Source: Adiantum capillus-veneris
Taxonomy: Eukaryota > Streptophyta > Polypodiopsida > Polypodiales > Pteridaceae
DNA length: 64,000 nucleotides
Assembly: GCA_014529385.2 (NCBI GenBank)
Contig: CM043963.1
Location: 5,739,501 to 5,803,500, forward strand
Reading direction: 5' to 3'
How positions within the stretch are numbered: the first letter of the stretch is position 1; each line of letters begins with the position of its first letter. Shown here piece by piece: positions 9,791 to 20,582 of the stretch. The notes beneath the pieces are model-generated. The model was not told where the DNA came from. It ran no database searches and was given only the letters and a program-made list of their open reading frames with translations. The position numbers and the translations under genes were made by a program.

Positions 9791-9880
9791 ATTGGAATTA
9801 GGGTTGCAGAGAAACACACACAGCTTGGAGAAGACGAAGGAATCTCAAGGCACACAATAGAGAGTGTGTTACTTAGTGTG
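9791..9880 (-). repeat. Partial LTR of copia B, cut at the copia C junction
   Basis: First 90 bases of the family LTR, matching 20583-20672. The match ends at ACTTAGTGTG, where copia C coding sequence starts on the opposite strand. Confidence 0.85.
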
Positions 9881-9882
9881 AT

Positions 9883-12225
9883 TTCTGGGCTGAAGCTGTA
9901 AATACAGCTGTGTACATTATGAACAGAACACCTACAGCTGCGGTGCATGATGTAACACCTGAGGAAAAGTTTACAGGTACAAAGCCTAATTTGGCACACT
10001 TGAAAGTGTTTGGCTGCATAGCTTACGTGCATGTACCAGATGAGTTGCGTAGGAAATTGGATCCTAAAGCAGAGAAATGTATTCTTGTGGGATATTCCCT
10101 TGAACAAAAGGGGTACAGGTGCTACAATCCTACTACACGAGAATTACGAGTGAGCAGAGATGTAGTCTTTGATGAGATGAGCAGCTGGTACAGTAATGCA
10201 CATGGCACTATTGGGGCTGATGTAAAAGATGATGTGGTTGTACAAAATGTGAGGCCACAATCACAGGTTTTGAGTGGACCACAAGAGTCCTCTTCTCGTG
10301 GCTCTGTTGAGAAACCATGGAATGGTAGACTACGTACGCAGGTTACTCCACCAACAGGTACAGGGAATGTATCACGAAAAGGAAAGGAAAAGGTTGATCT
10401 TATGGCTGATGCATCATCAGGTTTTTCACATGTAGACATGGATTCAGATGGTTCTGAACAAAGTCTTGATGAGGAATTTGGAATTCCGGCTGTCAGGACA
10501 CCTGGTGTAAGGAAAGTACAAGAAGATGCTAGAGGAAAAAGGAGTGACCCAGGACCGCGCAGATCTAATAGAGTCAGAAATCCAGCTCATAAATTGACTT
10601 ATGATGGGTATCTAGCGCATCACCAAGCCTACATGGCTAAGGTGATACAGGATGTGGAGCCCACATGTTTTGAGGATGCAGTTGGAAATGTGCATTGGGA
10701 TGATGCAATGAATGAAGAGATGGCTGCATTGGAAGCAAACGACACATGGGAGTTGGTGCCATTGCCAAGTGGCAAGAAAGCTATTGGCTGTAAATGGGTG
10801 TATAAAACCAAGCATAAGGCTGATGGTAACATTGAGCGTCACAAGGCAAGGCTGGTCGCAAAGGGTTATGCACAAACGTATGGCATAGACTATGAGGAGA
10901 CCTTTGCTCCAGTGGCAAAGATGACGACAGTGAGAGCTGTCATAGCAGTGGCTGCATCTAGAGGATGGATTATGCATCAAATGGATGTAAAGAATGCCTT
11001 CTTGAATGGTGAGTTGCAAGAGGAAGTGTATATGGATCAGCCACCTGGTTATGTCGATCCAGGTTACCCAGATTATGTATGCAGACTTCTCAAAGCTTTG
11101 TATGGTTTGAAGCAGGGCTCTAGAGCATGGTATGACAGGATTGCCAAGTATCTTGTCAGTATTGGTTTTAGGAGAGCTCATGCTGATCATTCACTCTATG
11201 TACGTGAGAGTGATGTGGGGATTGTGGTCATTACCATATATGTAGATGACCTTATTATTGTTGGTGACAATGCTATGGAGATTGACCATGTGAAGGGCCT
11301 TCTCAAACAGGAGTTTGAAATGAAAGATTTGGGCGAGTTGCGCTACTTTCTTGGCATTGAGGTGATCAGGACTCCAGAGGGTGTATGGCTATCACAGAGA
11401 CAGTATGCTTTGGACATGTTGTCAAAGTATGGTATGGCTGATTGTAAGCCAATTTCTATTCCCTTGGATGTGAATGCAAAGCTGAGTGCAGAGAAGGGTG
11501 ATGTTGTTGAGGATGTCAACATGTACAGGAAGATTGTGGGTAGTCTAATCTACTTGACTATCACGAGGCCAGACTTGAGCTACACAGTAGGCTTGGAGAG
11601 TCAGTTCATGCAACTTCCGAGGAAGCCACATTTGGATGGAGTACGACGCACACTTAGGTATGTGCAAGGTACTCTTGACTACGCATTGTTCTATGCAGCA
11701 GATGCACCATTAGCATTGTATGGGTATACAGATGAAGATTGGGCAGGTAGCATTGTTGATAGGAGATCTACGAGTGGCTTCATGTTCTCTTTTGGGAGTG
11801 CTGCTGTTACTTGGAGCAGCAAAAAGCAGCCTACGGTTGCTTTATCGAGCACAGAGGCCGAGTACAGAGGTGCAGCAGTTGCGGCGTGCGAGGTAGCTTG
11901 GCTACGCACATTACTTGAGGACTTGGGAGTGCAGGTGGACCAGCAGATTTTCATCCATTGTGACAACCTCAGCAGCATGCAGTTGGCTAGGAACCCAGTG
12001 TTCCATGCCAGGACCAAACACATAGAGGTCCATTACCACTACGTTCGAGAGCGAGTGTTGGCGGGCGACATCGACTTGGTCTACGTCAGCATAGAGGAGC
12101 AGATAGCGGATATCTTTACCAAGGCCCTCGGAGCTGAGAAGCTTCGACGTTTCCGGACTATGCTTGGACTCTGCGACATGCAGAGCTCGAGGGGGAGTGT
12201 TGAGATGTCGAGCTCTACACCTTGA
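9883..12225 (+). CDS. Copia C pol: integrase C-terminus, reverse transcriptase, RNase H
   Basis: The open frame starts at the junction (FWAEAVNTAVYIMNRTP, integrase C-terminal hallmark) and ends at TGA 12223-12225; the first ATG is at 9919. Residues counted from 9910: integrase tail and a GKEKV-containing linker to about 250; RT from about 275 (DTWELVPLPSGKKAIGCKWV), including MDVKNAFLNG, ALYGLKQGSRAWYD and the catalytic IYVDDLIIVGD near 444-454; RNase H near 600-740 with DEDWAGS, STSGF, SSTEAEYRG and KHIEVHYHYVRE. No stop or frameshift is visible over 771 codons, which suggests a younger copy than its neighbours. The last nine or so codons lie inside the 3' LTR. It cannot be autonomous without gag, protease and the integrase core. 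Confidence 0.9.
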   Translation, partial: FWAEAVNTAVYIMNRTPTAAVHDVTPEEKFTGTKPNLAHLKVFGCIAYVHVPDELRRKLDPKAEKCILVGYSLEQKGYRCYNPTTRELRVSRDVVFDEMSSWYSNAHGTIGADVKDDVVVQNVRPQSQVLSGPQESSSRGSVEKPWNGRLRTQVTPPTGTGNVSRKGKEKVDLMADASSGFSHVDMDSDGSEQSLDEEFGIPAVRTPGVRKVQEDARGKRSDPGPRRSNRVRNPAHKLTYDGYLAHHQAYMAKVIQDVEPTCFEDAVGNVHWDDAMNEEMAALEANDTWELVPLPSGKKAIGCKWVYKTKHKADGNIERHKARLVAKGYAQTYGIDYEETFAPVAKMTTVRAVIAVAASRGWIMHQMDVKNAFLNGELQEEVYMDQPPGYVDPGYPDYVCRLLKALYGLKQGSRAWYDRIAKYLVSIGFRRAHADHSLYVRESDVGIVVITIYVDDLIIVGDNAMEIDHVKGLLKQEFEMKDLGELRYFLGIEVIRTPEGVWLSQRQYALDMLSKYGMADCKPISIPLDVNAKLSAEKGDVVEDVNMYRKIVGSLIYLTITRPDLSYTVGLESQFMQLPRKPHLDGVRRTLRYVQGTLDYALFYAADAPLALYGYTDEDWAGSIVDRRSTSGFMFSFGSAAVTWSSKKQPTVALSSTEAEYRGAAVAACEVAWLRTLLEDLGVQVDQQIFIHCDNLSSMQLARNPVFHARTKHIEVHYHYVRERVLAGDIDLVYVSIEEQIADIFTKALGAEKLRRFRTMLGLCDMQSSRGSVEMSSSTP
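12186..12197 (+). other. Polypurine tract of copia C
   Basis: CTCGAGGGGGAG directly precedes the LTR start TGTTGAGATG, a typical plant copia arrangement. Confidence 0.8.
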
Positions 12226-12519
12226 GCTGGCATCCACTACGGGTCTTGGCCGCTTACGGCATTTACTCACTGGCGCGTTAGGTGACCGACATGGAGGATC
12301 TCTGCCAGTGATTCCACAGCTAGACTACACTTATAGTGCCAGCCTAGTACGCTTCTAGCGAGTTCACACTTAGTGACCGCATGTACATATGTGCTACTTT
12401 TCAGCTTTAGCACTTAGTCATTTTGTACTCTCTTTTCTGTGAAGAAGAAGAAGAAGCTTTCCATCTCTGTGTGCTTTGTTCTTGTCTTGTGTAGCTCTCT
12501 TGCATCCTCATTCTTTACA
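12198..12519 (+). repeat. 3' LTR of copia C
   Basis: Starts TGTTGAGATG after the polypurine tract. It holds a GAA run near 12440-12455. The end is placed at TTCTTTACA (12519) because it finishes in CA at a plausible length; no second LTR is available to confirm it. Confidence 0.6.
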
Positions 12520-12779
12520 GACTACAATATTCCATATCATTCTATAATAACCATTATCCAGAGGCCAATAGTATACTCAAAACTTATGGCTAGCTCCATC
12601 GTATATAAAAACAGTGAGGCTACAACCACCATACATGCAAACCATGTCATGAGGACCTATGCTAAGATTCCACATTGTTGGTGACACTGAACAAACATGA
12701 CGCTCATCACAGTGACACACTATCACCTCCTTGAACTCTTTAGAACTGAGAGAAAGACTCTTCACCATATGCAATTTCC

Positions 12780-13370
12780 TATAGGATTACCATCTCTCTT
12801 AGTCTCATTGCCACTAGTGCTAGCTTTAATCTTTCGACACTCGGCCTTGGTGTGCCCTACTTTATTGTAGCTAAAATAAAGAATTTTTTTTTCATGTTTC
12901 AACATAATGCTCTGGATTTTGATCTCTCTCTTCTTTTTGAATGGTCAATTTGTTTTTTAGACAAACGACCACCATGACTTCCCTAGTCAGTCCTCTCCCC
13001 TTGCATATCACTACGGAACCCTTTTGTTTCAAACCTCTATCCCTTTTTTCTCTTTATCCCCGGCCCTACGTGTCCCATCTTGTGCACTACGACACTTGAT
13101 GTCACCATAATTTGTGCATATTTGAGGCTTAATGTACTCAAGATAATCATCCGTGAGTCCTCTCTTAAATCCCCACAGCATCTAGAATGCATCGATCCCT
13201 TTCAATACCTCTCTATAGTCCAAGATGTATTGAGTTAGGGACTTGCCCCCCATCGACCACTTGTCCCATAATTCCTAGTTTCTCTCTGTTGTATTTGGCT
13301 ATGCTTGTTCTATATGTATGCTAAATGTGAAGCCCTTACAAAACCACTTTATGTTCTTGATGAGCTTTTT
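12780..13370 (-). pseudogene. Decayed retrotransposon gag with broken zinc knuckle
   Basis: The minus strand reads ELWDKWSMGGKSLTQYILDY and REVLKGIDAF (about 13190-13290), typical of the gag core of plant gypsy elements. It then reads GLTDDYLEYIKP, and finally a CCHC-like motif at 12837-12878 (YFSYNKVGHTKAEC). In that motif both leading cysteines are tyrosine codons while the His and last Cys are intact. Stops are present. The frame at 13374-13592 may be its N-terminal continuation. No protease or RT follows. Confidence 0.7.
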
Positions 13371-13599
13371 ATCTCAAATGTCATCTCTTTGCAATGGGTT
13401 CATTGAAGAATATGCCAAATAGGGCAATGGCAAGGGAGCTTTGGATTGTTTAACACTAATAAAAGACAGAGGCCATCGGAGATGGATGTTGTGCTTTTTA
13501 ATGTTTTGATTGATTGGGCCTATCAATGCTTTGATTGATAATAGGCCCAACATAGTTGTGGTCATGATGCGAAGGGAGAGATCTCTCTCCAAATGCTTT

Positions 13600-16271
13600 C
13601 AACTATGCCTGCATCTTAAAGGTAGATCGCCTTATGCAATTTATTGACATGGTGGAGAGAATTCATGGTGTAAATTCTAGTCAGGGGGTTGTTGGAGAGA
13701 AATGCCATGTTTGGTAGTGTTTTTATTGATTAAGTAAGCCAGTCTCGACCCTAAAAAATATGCAAATTGGTCGAAGCATACTTGATCATAGGGTAGCTAC
13801 TATCTTAGATAATACTACATCAAGCATCAAAGGCAAGCCCACAAAATTTTAGTGAAGGAATAAGAACAATTCCTAAAACATTGATTCCATATGATTAGGA
13901 TATTTTGGAAGATGATGCATGCTGAAAATGTAATAAGACTGAATTATATTGAGGCTACACCAGACTCACCAATTAGATGTATGCCTTGTCCATGAATAAA
14001 GATGAGCTACCAAGGTTCTACCCAGATTTGTACCCAATCTACAATGAACTTGCAGATAAATGAGATATATTGAAATAGTAGACTAGATCAGAGATAGTTA
14101 TGAGCAAAGAAATTCTTTATGGGTTGCATGGAAATCAACACTCAATGACGTTGAAAAGAAAGACATTGTCTTAGATCTGAAGGATGACAAGATCAATTTC
14201 AAAGAAATAATGAACCAATTGAAATCTTAGGTTTGAAAACTGATAAAAAACATGAACAATTTACTTCAAAGCCTAAAAAGTTTCTTGAGAAGGAACTGGC
14301 TCACAAAGTCAGTTTAGAGACTTAGTTGTTTCGAGAGATGTCTAAAGTTCTGTTTAAGGCACAAATCAACGCCAATCATCCAAACCTAGCTGGGTGGATA
14401 CAAACTATATCCACCTATCTCAAGTAGGCTAAGGCAAGATAAACAAAGGCCAAGAAGAGTATGTATGATCAAAACACAAAGACTTGGCACCAACCAACAC
14501 CTTATGAAGTGGACATGCTAACAAAAAGAGGAGAGCAAGTAGACCAAGGGGCAATTTATTGGATAATCATGCAGGAAAATATAGCCTCCAACACTCCACA
14601 AAGTCAAATGGTGGCCATATCTACTAGACTACTAGTCCAAATGGTTCAAAGACCTGAGGTAAAAAGTCTCCATAAAAATGAAAGGACAAGCGTAAGAGAT
14701 GAATGTCTAAAATTTTGTATATGAAAAAATTAAAAAAAGGGGAGGAGGATGTATAAGCTGGGAACTTCGGGGGGGGGAGGGGGGGTCACTATGTATAAAT
14801 TGTGTATATTGTGTGCGTTCAAGGACTACTTTAAAAACTCCTTATCTATGATTTTTTTACAAATAAAACATACTTTTCAATCTATAATTTTTTTTTCCAA
14901 TTTTATTTTATGGTATCCTTCTGTATGTGAAAATGTGAGAAAAAATGAAAATAAATAACCTCTTCTGCTGCACTCACGTGATAGTCACATAATTATTGAG
15001 TGACCCCCCCGAGGGTGGGAACCAACCCTTAGAGAGAAGGCTTGCATAGGAGATTACTTGGAAGCCATTCGAGTTACCTCGTGGAGTCACCATTAGTACA
15101 CTATATTGTATGATTGTGTCGATCAATTAGAGTACATTGCGGGTACTTGTAAATAGGATCCATTAATCCTATTTTGGGACACTTAACTCTCAGATCTCGG
15201 AGACTTCTTGAACCTCTTCTTAAAAGAGCTTAGGAGTACACAATACTGATATTTGTGTCATTTGTGCTTTCTAGTAAATCATTCCAAAGTCTAGATTACT
15301 TGGACGCTATTCAAGTTACCTCGTGGAGTTACCATCACTAACGCTATATTTGTACGATTGTCATCCTCCTGTGTACTTTGGGTATGTTTCACCGTGATTG
15401 ACAATGCCTAAGAAGTAGTTTTGACCATAAGATTATATTCTACATCATATTACGTGTTCGAGTTGGGATACCTTGCTTGATGGGTTTTTTTGCAATTAAC
15501 TCTATTTTTCTGCGCATGCAATAAAAGGTTTTTTTCTTCTTGCCTTCTATACCACACTGTGCTTGATAAATTTCTTGCAAGGGTCTTGAGGTGACACTGA
15601 TACTTCGATGGGTTTTTTACTTCTCTTTTTCCATTTGGGGTATGAGACACTTGGTGGGTTTTTTTTCGCAACTCTCGCAAGATATTAACTCTGAAAAGGT
15701 GGTTGTTGGCTTCTTGATGCACCATCGGATTGTACATTATTTTGTATTTTCTAAATGCGCAAAGTATATGACTGAAGGAGCCGAAGTATAAGTTTTTACA
15801 CAATGATGATGCATACCATCTGGTTTTTTGGTTTTTTCTAAGAGGTAAGGTTGCTGCACTAGTTTTCTTCTAAATGAAAGAGAGTAGGGATGGGTATAGT
15901 ACCTCATTCATTTGTTTGATCTTAATGTTTTCTTGGATTTGGCAGAAAAAATTGAGGCTCCTACTTTGTGCTTGCTTTTTTCATTATGGTTATATCTATA
16001 CCCATTAGAAATAGTAAATGTCATGATGCAGATTTTAGGTGCATGGGCATAAGGATTGCAAGGCTAACATTGTCTTTTTACTCTGGGAATAGATACACTA
16101 AGTCATGGTGTCTTTCATTAATTTGACTATAGTTGCTTGAATAGAAAGTGATTTCTCTTGGAATGGACTATACATAAATTTTTTTAAAAGTTTATGATAC
16201 CATTGGCTCACTCAAAGATCAATACATTCAAAAGTGCAAAATATCTTACAAAATGATTGGTATGAAGACAC
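13600..16271. other. Mostly unrecognised stretch with a small open frame and G tracts
   Basis: Plus-strand frames around 14150-14460 and the 87-codon frame at 14461-14724 (MYDQNTKTWHQPTPYEVD...) look like parts of one decayed protein, rich in Lys, Gln and Asn. I do not recognise it. A G-rich tract lies at 14769-14786. No RNA gene or LTR pair is seen before 16272. Confidence 0.4.
15047..15362. repeat. Pair of about 70-base direct repeats 246 bases apart
   Basis: 15047-15120 and 15293-15362 share TTACTTGGA(A/C)GC(C/T)ATTC and ACCTCGTGGAGT with mismatches. The intervening 170 bases are unrelated. Confidence 0.6.
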
Positions 16272-16387
16272 TGTTGAAATTAGGGTTGTAGGAAAACACA
16301 CTCATCTTGGAGAAGATGAAGGAAGCTCAAGGCACACAACAGAGAGTATATTACATAGTGTACAATGGAAAGATTAGTTAGTCCTGA
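16272..16387 (-). repeat. Extra partial LTR adjoining the 3' LTR of copia A
   Basis: Matches the first 115 or so bases of the family LTR (TGTTGAAATTAGGG...) and stops at TTAGTCCTGA, immediately followed by a complete LTR in the same orientation. Confidence 0.85.
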
Positions 16388-16606
16388 TGTTGGAATTAGG
16401 GTTGCACACAGCTTGGAGAAGATGGAGGAAGCTATTGGCACACAACAGAGAGTATATTACGTAGTGTGAAATGGAAAGATTAGTCAGCCCTACAGTGATG
16501 GGCATATATACAATGAACGGGGGAGAAAAACTCCTAGTGAGGGATTAAATGCCCCGCCGGTCCAAAGTGTGTTCACACACATCACTACCACATGTATATG
16601 GTAACA
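16388..16606 (-). repeat. 3' LTR of copia A
   Basis: 219 bases, TGTTGGAATT...GGTAACA. A purine-rich run (GGGGGATT on the minus strand, 16607-16617) lies just inside and serves as polypurine tract. Confidence 0.88.
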
Positions 16607-16739
16607 AATCCCCCGTGGGAGTGATGCGGTGAACGAGAGCTGGCACCTACAATATAGGGAAGTGCCATGCCCTAAGGACATGATCAGTCCACCAAGGGGA
16701 GTAAGCCCAAATATTTGCAAGAAGCTTCAAACCTCTCAA

Positions 16740-18100
16740 GAGAATGCCTTTGTGAAAACATCTGCAAGGTTGTCTTGTGTTGGGACATCAGCCAAGCTGA
16801 TCACTCCTCTTGAGAGCCTCTCCTTGCATAGTGGTAATGCACCTCAATGTGCTTTGTGCGAGCATGAAAAACTGGGTTTCTCACATCTACCAATGCACTC
16901 TAACTATCAATGTAGATAGTGTTGGCGATGCACTGTCCAATACCCAAATCATCCATAAGCCGTCTGAGCCATACACACTCAACCGTAGCTGTGAAGACTT
17001 CCATGTACTCAGCTTCACAACTAGAAGTGGCCAGAGTAGGTTGCTTCTTGCTCAACCATGATATGAATGAGTTGCCAAGCATGAAACAAAAACCACTTGT
17101 GGACACTCGTGTGTCAAAACAACCAGCCCAATCTGAGACCAAAGAAGCATGTAAATTTGGCAGCAATGATCCCCCCTTGAGATAAAACAAGCCAAGATGT
17201 AAAGTGCCAGTCAAGTAGTGGAAAATCTTTTTGACAGACTACCAATGCTTAGACCCTAGGCTATGCATAAATCTACTGACCTGTGAGACTGCGAACTAAA
17301 TATCCAGCCTCGTGTTGCATACATAAATGAGGCAACCAACATCAGTTTGGTGAAGAGTGGCATCAGCAGGATCACCAGCATCATGGAGACTCAAATTCAA
17401 ACCTTTTTCCATGGGAGTGGCAATAAGTTTGCAATCCTCAAGTCCAAAATTACATAGCAATGTCTCTATGTAACTTTTCTGACACAAGGCAGTACCACCA
17501 TCACACTGCTTAAACTGTATACCCAAGTAATGATGCAACAACCCTAAATCCCTAAATCTTTCATCTTGAAAGTAGCATTTAAATGAGCCTTAAATTCAGC
17601 AATATGTCTCTCATTTGGTCAATGATCAGCAAATCATCCACATAAATAACCACAATGAGAAGTACATCACCCTCACCCTTTACATACAATGTGCTTTCTA
17701 TTGGACTGTTACAAAAGCCTTGTTTGACCAAATGAGTGTCAGCTTTCTCATACCAAGCATGAGGAGACTGCTTCAATCCATACAAAGCTTTCTTACATCT
17801 GCACACTTTATCCTCTCCCTTCTTGACAAAACCGTGAGGATGCATTACATAAACTTCCTCAAATATGTCACCATTCAAGAAAGCAGTAACTGATGTAGAT
17901 CCCAACCAAAAAGAAATGCCAATGTACATAGAAAACGCACAGTATTCATATGATAAGTGGCAGAAAAAGTCTTTTCATAATCTATGTCTTTTTGTTGTGC
18001 ATAACAGTTTGCAAACAAGTCGAGTCTTATAGCGATCAATCTCACCATCTGGCTCGCGTTTCAACTTGTAAACCCACTTTGTACCAATGGCCTTTTTTCC
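16740..18100 (-). pseudogene. Copia A reverse transcriptase and RNase H
   Basis: RT starts at TLCNLPPGKKAIGTKWVYK (about 18057-18120) and includes KALYGLKQSPHAWYE (about 17740-17790) and the catalytic VIYVDDLLI (about 17635-17661). RNase H carries STSGFCF, SCEAEYM and KHIEVHYHY (about 16830-17110). At least three frameshifts divide the region. Confidence 0.88.
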
Positions 18101-18119
18101 AGGAGGCAAATTGCATAAT

Positions 18120-19210
18120 GTCCATGTGTCATTTTCTAGAAGTGCATCATATTCAAATTGCATGGCCATACATCGTGCCATTTTTGTAAGTGACCTATTT
18201 TTCCTCTCAGCAACACCATTTTGTTGAGGCGTATAAGGAGCTGTAGATTGATGTTTTATCCCATGACTAGCTAGAAATGCATTAAATTCATGAGACATAT
18301 ACTCCCCCCCCCCCCCCCCCCCTTCTTGATCGGAATGGAGGATGCCCATAGTACATTTTGAGACATTTTTAGCCATAGCCAAAAAATTCTTGAAGCACAA
18401 AAACACTTCGGACTTAGCTTTAAGTGGATATACCGATGCATGCCTGGAGTAATCATCAATGAAAGTCACGAAGTACAGGTAATTGCCCAAGAACGAACTT
18501 TGCATGGGCCCACAAACATCACTATACACAAGTTGCAACCTGCATGTGGCCCTAACTAAACCATCCTTTCGAAACTTAGAGCGCTACATCTTACCCAAAA
18601 TACAACCTTCACAAACATGTTTGATAGGTGCTTCAAGAGGCTGCAAAGAAGCAACCGTATTATATTTTTGCAAATGCAACAAGTTGGCAAAACTTAGATG
18701 GCCAAAATGTGCATGCCAAAGTTTTGCATATGTAATAGCCTTAGAATCTATAATTGCATTTGCAAAATTTTGCCCACACTTGTCATACAAAGTGAGATTA
18801 TATAGCCCAAGGCATAAAATGCCAGATTCAACAATTTCATCACCAAAATTGAGATCATGTAGTGTACATCTGTCATCCACAAATTTGACTACAAGACCAA
18901 GTCTAGCAAGTGCAGATACAGACAAAATATTCTTCTTGATCCCAGGTATATACAATGCATCAACAAGTGTGAAAGAACAGCTGTTTGCAGCAATACGCAC
19001 AATCTTTCCAACTCCCTTGATCGGATAAGAGGCATTTTTGGCACAAGTGATTGAATTCCCATGAGGGACATCCTTGAGAGAGGAAAACAAGTTACAATGA
19101 GAGGTAATGTGCTCTGTAGCACCACTATCAAAGTACCACACTTTAGCATCTGTAGCAATTGATAAACATGCATCATGGACATTAAGATCATAAGTGCACT
19201 CTAAGTGCAC
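18120..19210 (-). pseudogene. Copia A protease and integrase, truncated
   Basis: The protease active site YFDSGATEHIT is at about 19095-19130. The integrase zinc-binding head follows (LWHAHFGHLSFANLLHL ... CEGCILGKM, about 18590-18720). The core has YSDVCGPM (about 18505-18530), TFIDDYSR and APYTPQQNGVAERKNR (about 18195-18245). The conserved region around the second catalytic Asp is disturbed by a C19 run (18304-18322), read as a string of glycines. After MARCMA the frame passes directly into the RT leader (MQFEYDALLENDTW). The integrase C-terminal domain and linker are therefore deleted in frame. Confidence 0.88.
18304..18322. repeat. Poly-C tract of 19 in copia A integrase
   Basis: Pure C run within coding sequence, encoding Gly-6 on the minus strand where copia integrases have a short GGEY-type motif. 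Confidence 0.95.
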
Positions 19211-20284
19211 TCTGCACTAAAAGCCCATCTGCATCAACATCAGCATCACAGTCTTCTTTCACAAAAGACTCAACAATAGCTGCATTTGTAGTGTAACCAG
19301 CATAAGTAGTAGAACTAGCCTCTTTTTTCTTAGCCTCTTTGGCCTTCAATTTAGGACACTGCTCGATCAAATGATCATTAGCTTTACCATAATGGCAATG
19401 CATCTTATTTTTGCCCTTATCACCAAAATTCCTAGACAAATTACTGCCAGCAAAAGCATTAGGAACAAGTGATTTATCACTTGTAGAAGAACCATGAGAA
19501 GTGGCTACATTGCTGTTACCATCTTTTCTTTGAGCAGCACTAAAGGCATGTTCAACTGCACACTGTCGAGTCCTATTTTTTCTCGAAATTGACTCTTGCA
19601 ATAGCAATATGCATAATGCATCAAACTTGACAACTTCAGGATTTCCTTGGGTCATAATAAGTCTCCAAGTACTAGCAAAAGTCTGGTAAGAATCTGGTAA
19701 GGCATCAAGAACATTCTGCACAAGGGAACTGTTTAAAATGACTTAACTTGCAGAAATAAGTTTCTCATTGATATTCTTAACACTAGCAAGGAAAGTTTCC
19801 TTGTCATATTTCTCATGCATAATCTTCGACTCCAGCTCTCTTTACGTAGCAATGCAATTTTTTCCTCATTTTGTGACTTGCATAAAGACCAACCAGAATA
19901 TCCCAAGCTTGTTTTTCATTTCATTGAACGAATGTAGGGAGTAATAGTGCGCTTCATAGACATTCCAATCAATGCATGAGCTTATTCTGCCGTAGGGAAA
20001 ACAACTCTAACGTCGGCATTCCTTGCAGCAAGACCTGCAACATCCTCAACATCACCTGTATCCTCAGAACGAGGACGTACATCAATGCCCTGCACAATGT
20101 TCCAAACGCCCTTTGACACAAGGACATGTTGCATCATGTAAGCCCACATAGGGTAATTGTCGCCATCTAATGTATCATCAGCAACAAACATCTTGAACAC
20201 ATCTGTGTTGTTGTCAGCCATGGCGAGTGTTGCACCTAATGTGAAAATTGACCAAAAAGAGGAGAAACAAAGTGGGAACAACAC
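19188..20284 (-). pseudogene. Copia A gag (capsid and nucleocapsid)
   Basis: The likely start is MADNNTDVFKMF at about 20222, followed by LDGDNYPMWAYMMQHVL, the usual copia gag N-terminal pattern. The frame breaks near 19980 and resumes at 19721 (MQNVLDALPDSYQTFASTW). The nucleocapsid motif CHYGKANDHLIEQC (about 19365-19410) keeps the first Cys, His and last Cys but lacks the second Cys, so the zinc knuckle is defective. The 177-codon frame at 19188-19721 ends just before the protease. Confidence 0.82.
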
Positions 20285-20565
20285 GTGTTATATAGCACAA
20301 ACCATAGAAGACTGTACGAGACCTACTATGCAAAGAATGGCACTGACAAAATTTTGTACAAAATGACGAAATAGCCTGTGTAGTAATGTCTGCAGTGGAA
20401 ACGAAGGCCGAAATGAGCCCGAATCAAAAATATGAGCAGACAAAGCTCTACAAGTGATCCCAGAATATTTGTCGACCTTCGAACGCTCACCAAAGCTCAC
20501 GGAAATTGGAGAAAGTGAGCAGTCATGTGCTAGAGATACTGACGACTAAGCCCAGGAGGACGCAA

Positions 20566-20582
20566 CCTACTCTAATACCCAT
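20566..20582 (-). other. Primer binding site of copia A
   Basis: On the minus strand GGGTATTAGAGTAGG lies directly after the 5' LTR. It resembles TGGTATCAGAGC, complementary to initiator tRNA-Met, with point changes. Confidence 0.7.

Larger units (their letters stand above)
3412..9880 (-). mobile_element. Ty1/copia retrotransposon B, internally deleted and split by gypsy element D
   Basis: The left (3') LTR is at 3412-3670, followed by internal sequence to 3804. Copia sequence resumes at 8774 after element D. It carries RNase H and reverse transcriptase on the minus strand to 9790, then the first 90 bases of the other LTR (9791-9880). It is the same family as copia A at 16272-20811: LTR, internal leader and RNase H match closely. 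Everything 5' of mid-RT (gag, protease, integrase and primer site) is missing, with RT joined straight to the LTR terminus. The second LTR is cut at 9880, where copia C begins in the opposite orientation. Confidence 0.85.
9881..12519 (+). mobile_element. Ty1/copia retrotransposon C, 5'-truncated, pol 3' half intact
   Basis: Begins abruptly inside the integrase C-terminal region and runs through an intact RT-RNase H frame, polypurine tract and 3' LTR. It has no 5' LTR, primer site, gag or protease. It differs from the A/B family in LTR and in protein sequence. Its right end is estimated from the LTR and is uncertain by tens of bases. Confidence 0.85.

Noticed and set aside
10612-11190. 192-codon minus-strand frame opposite copia C pol
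   Set aside because: Antisense shadow of the intact RT frame; no independent motif.
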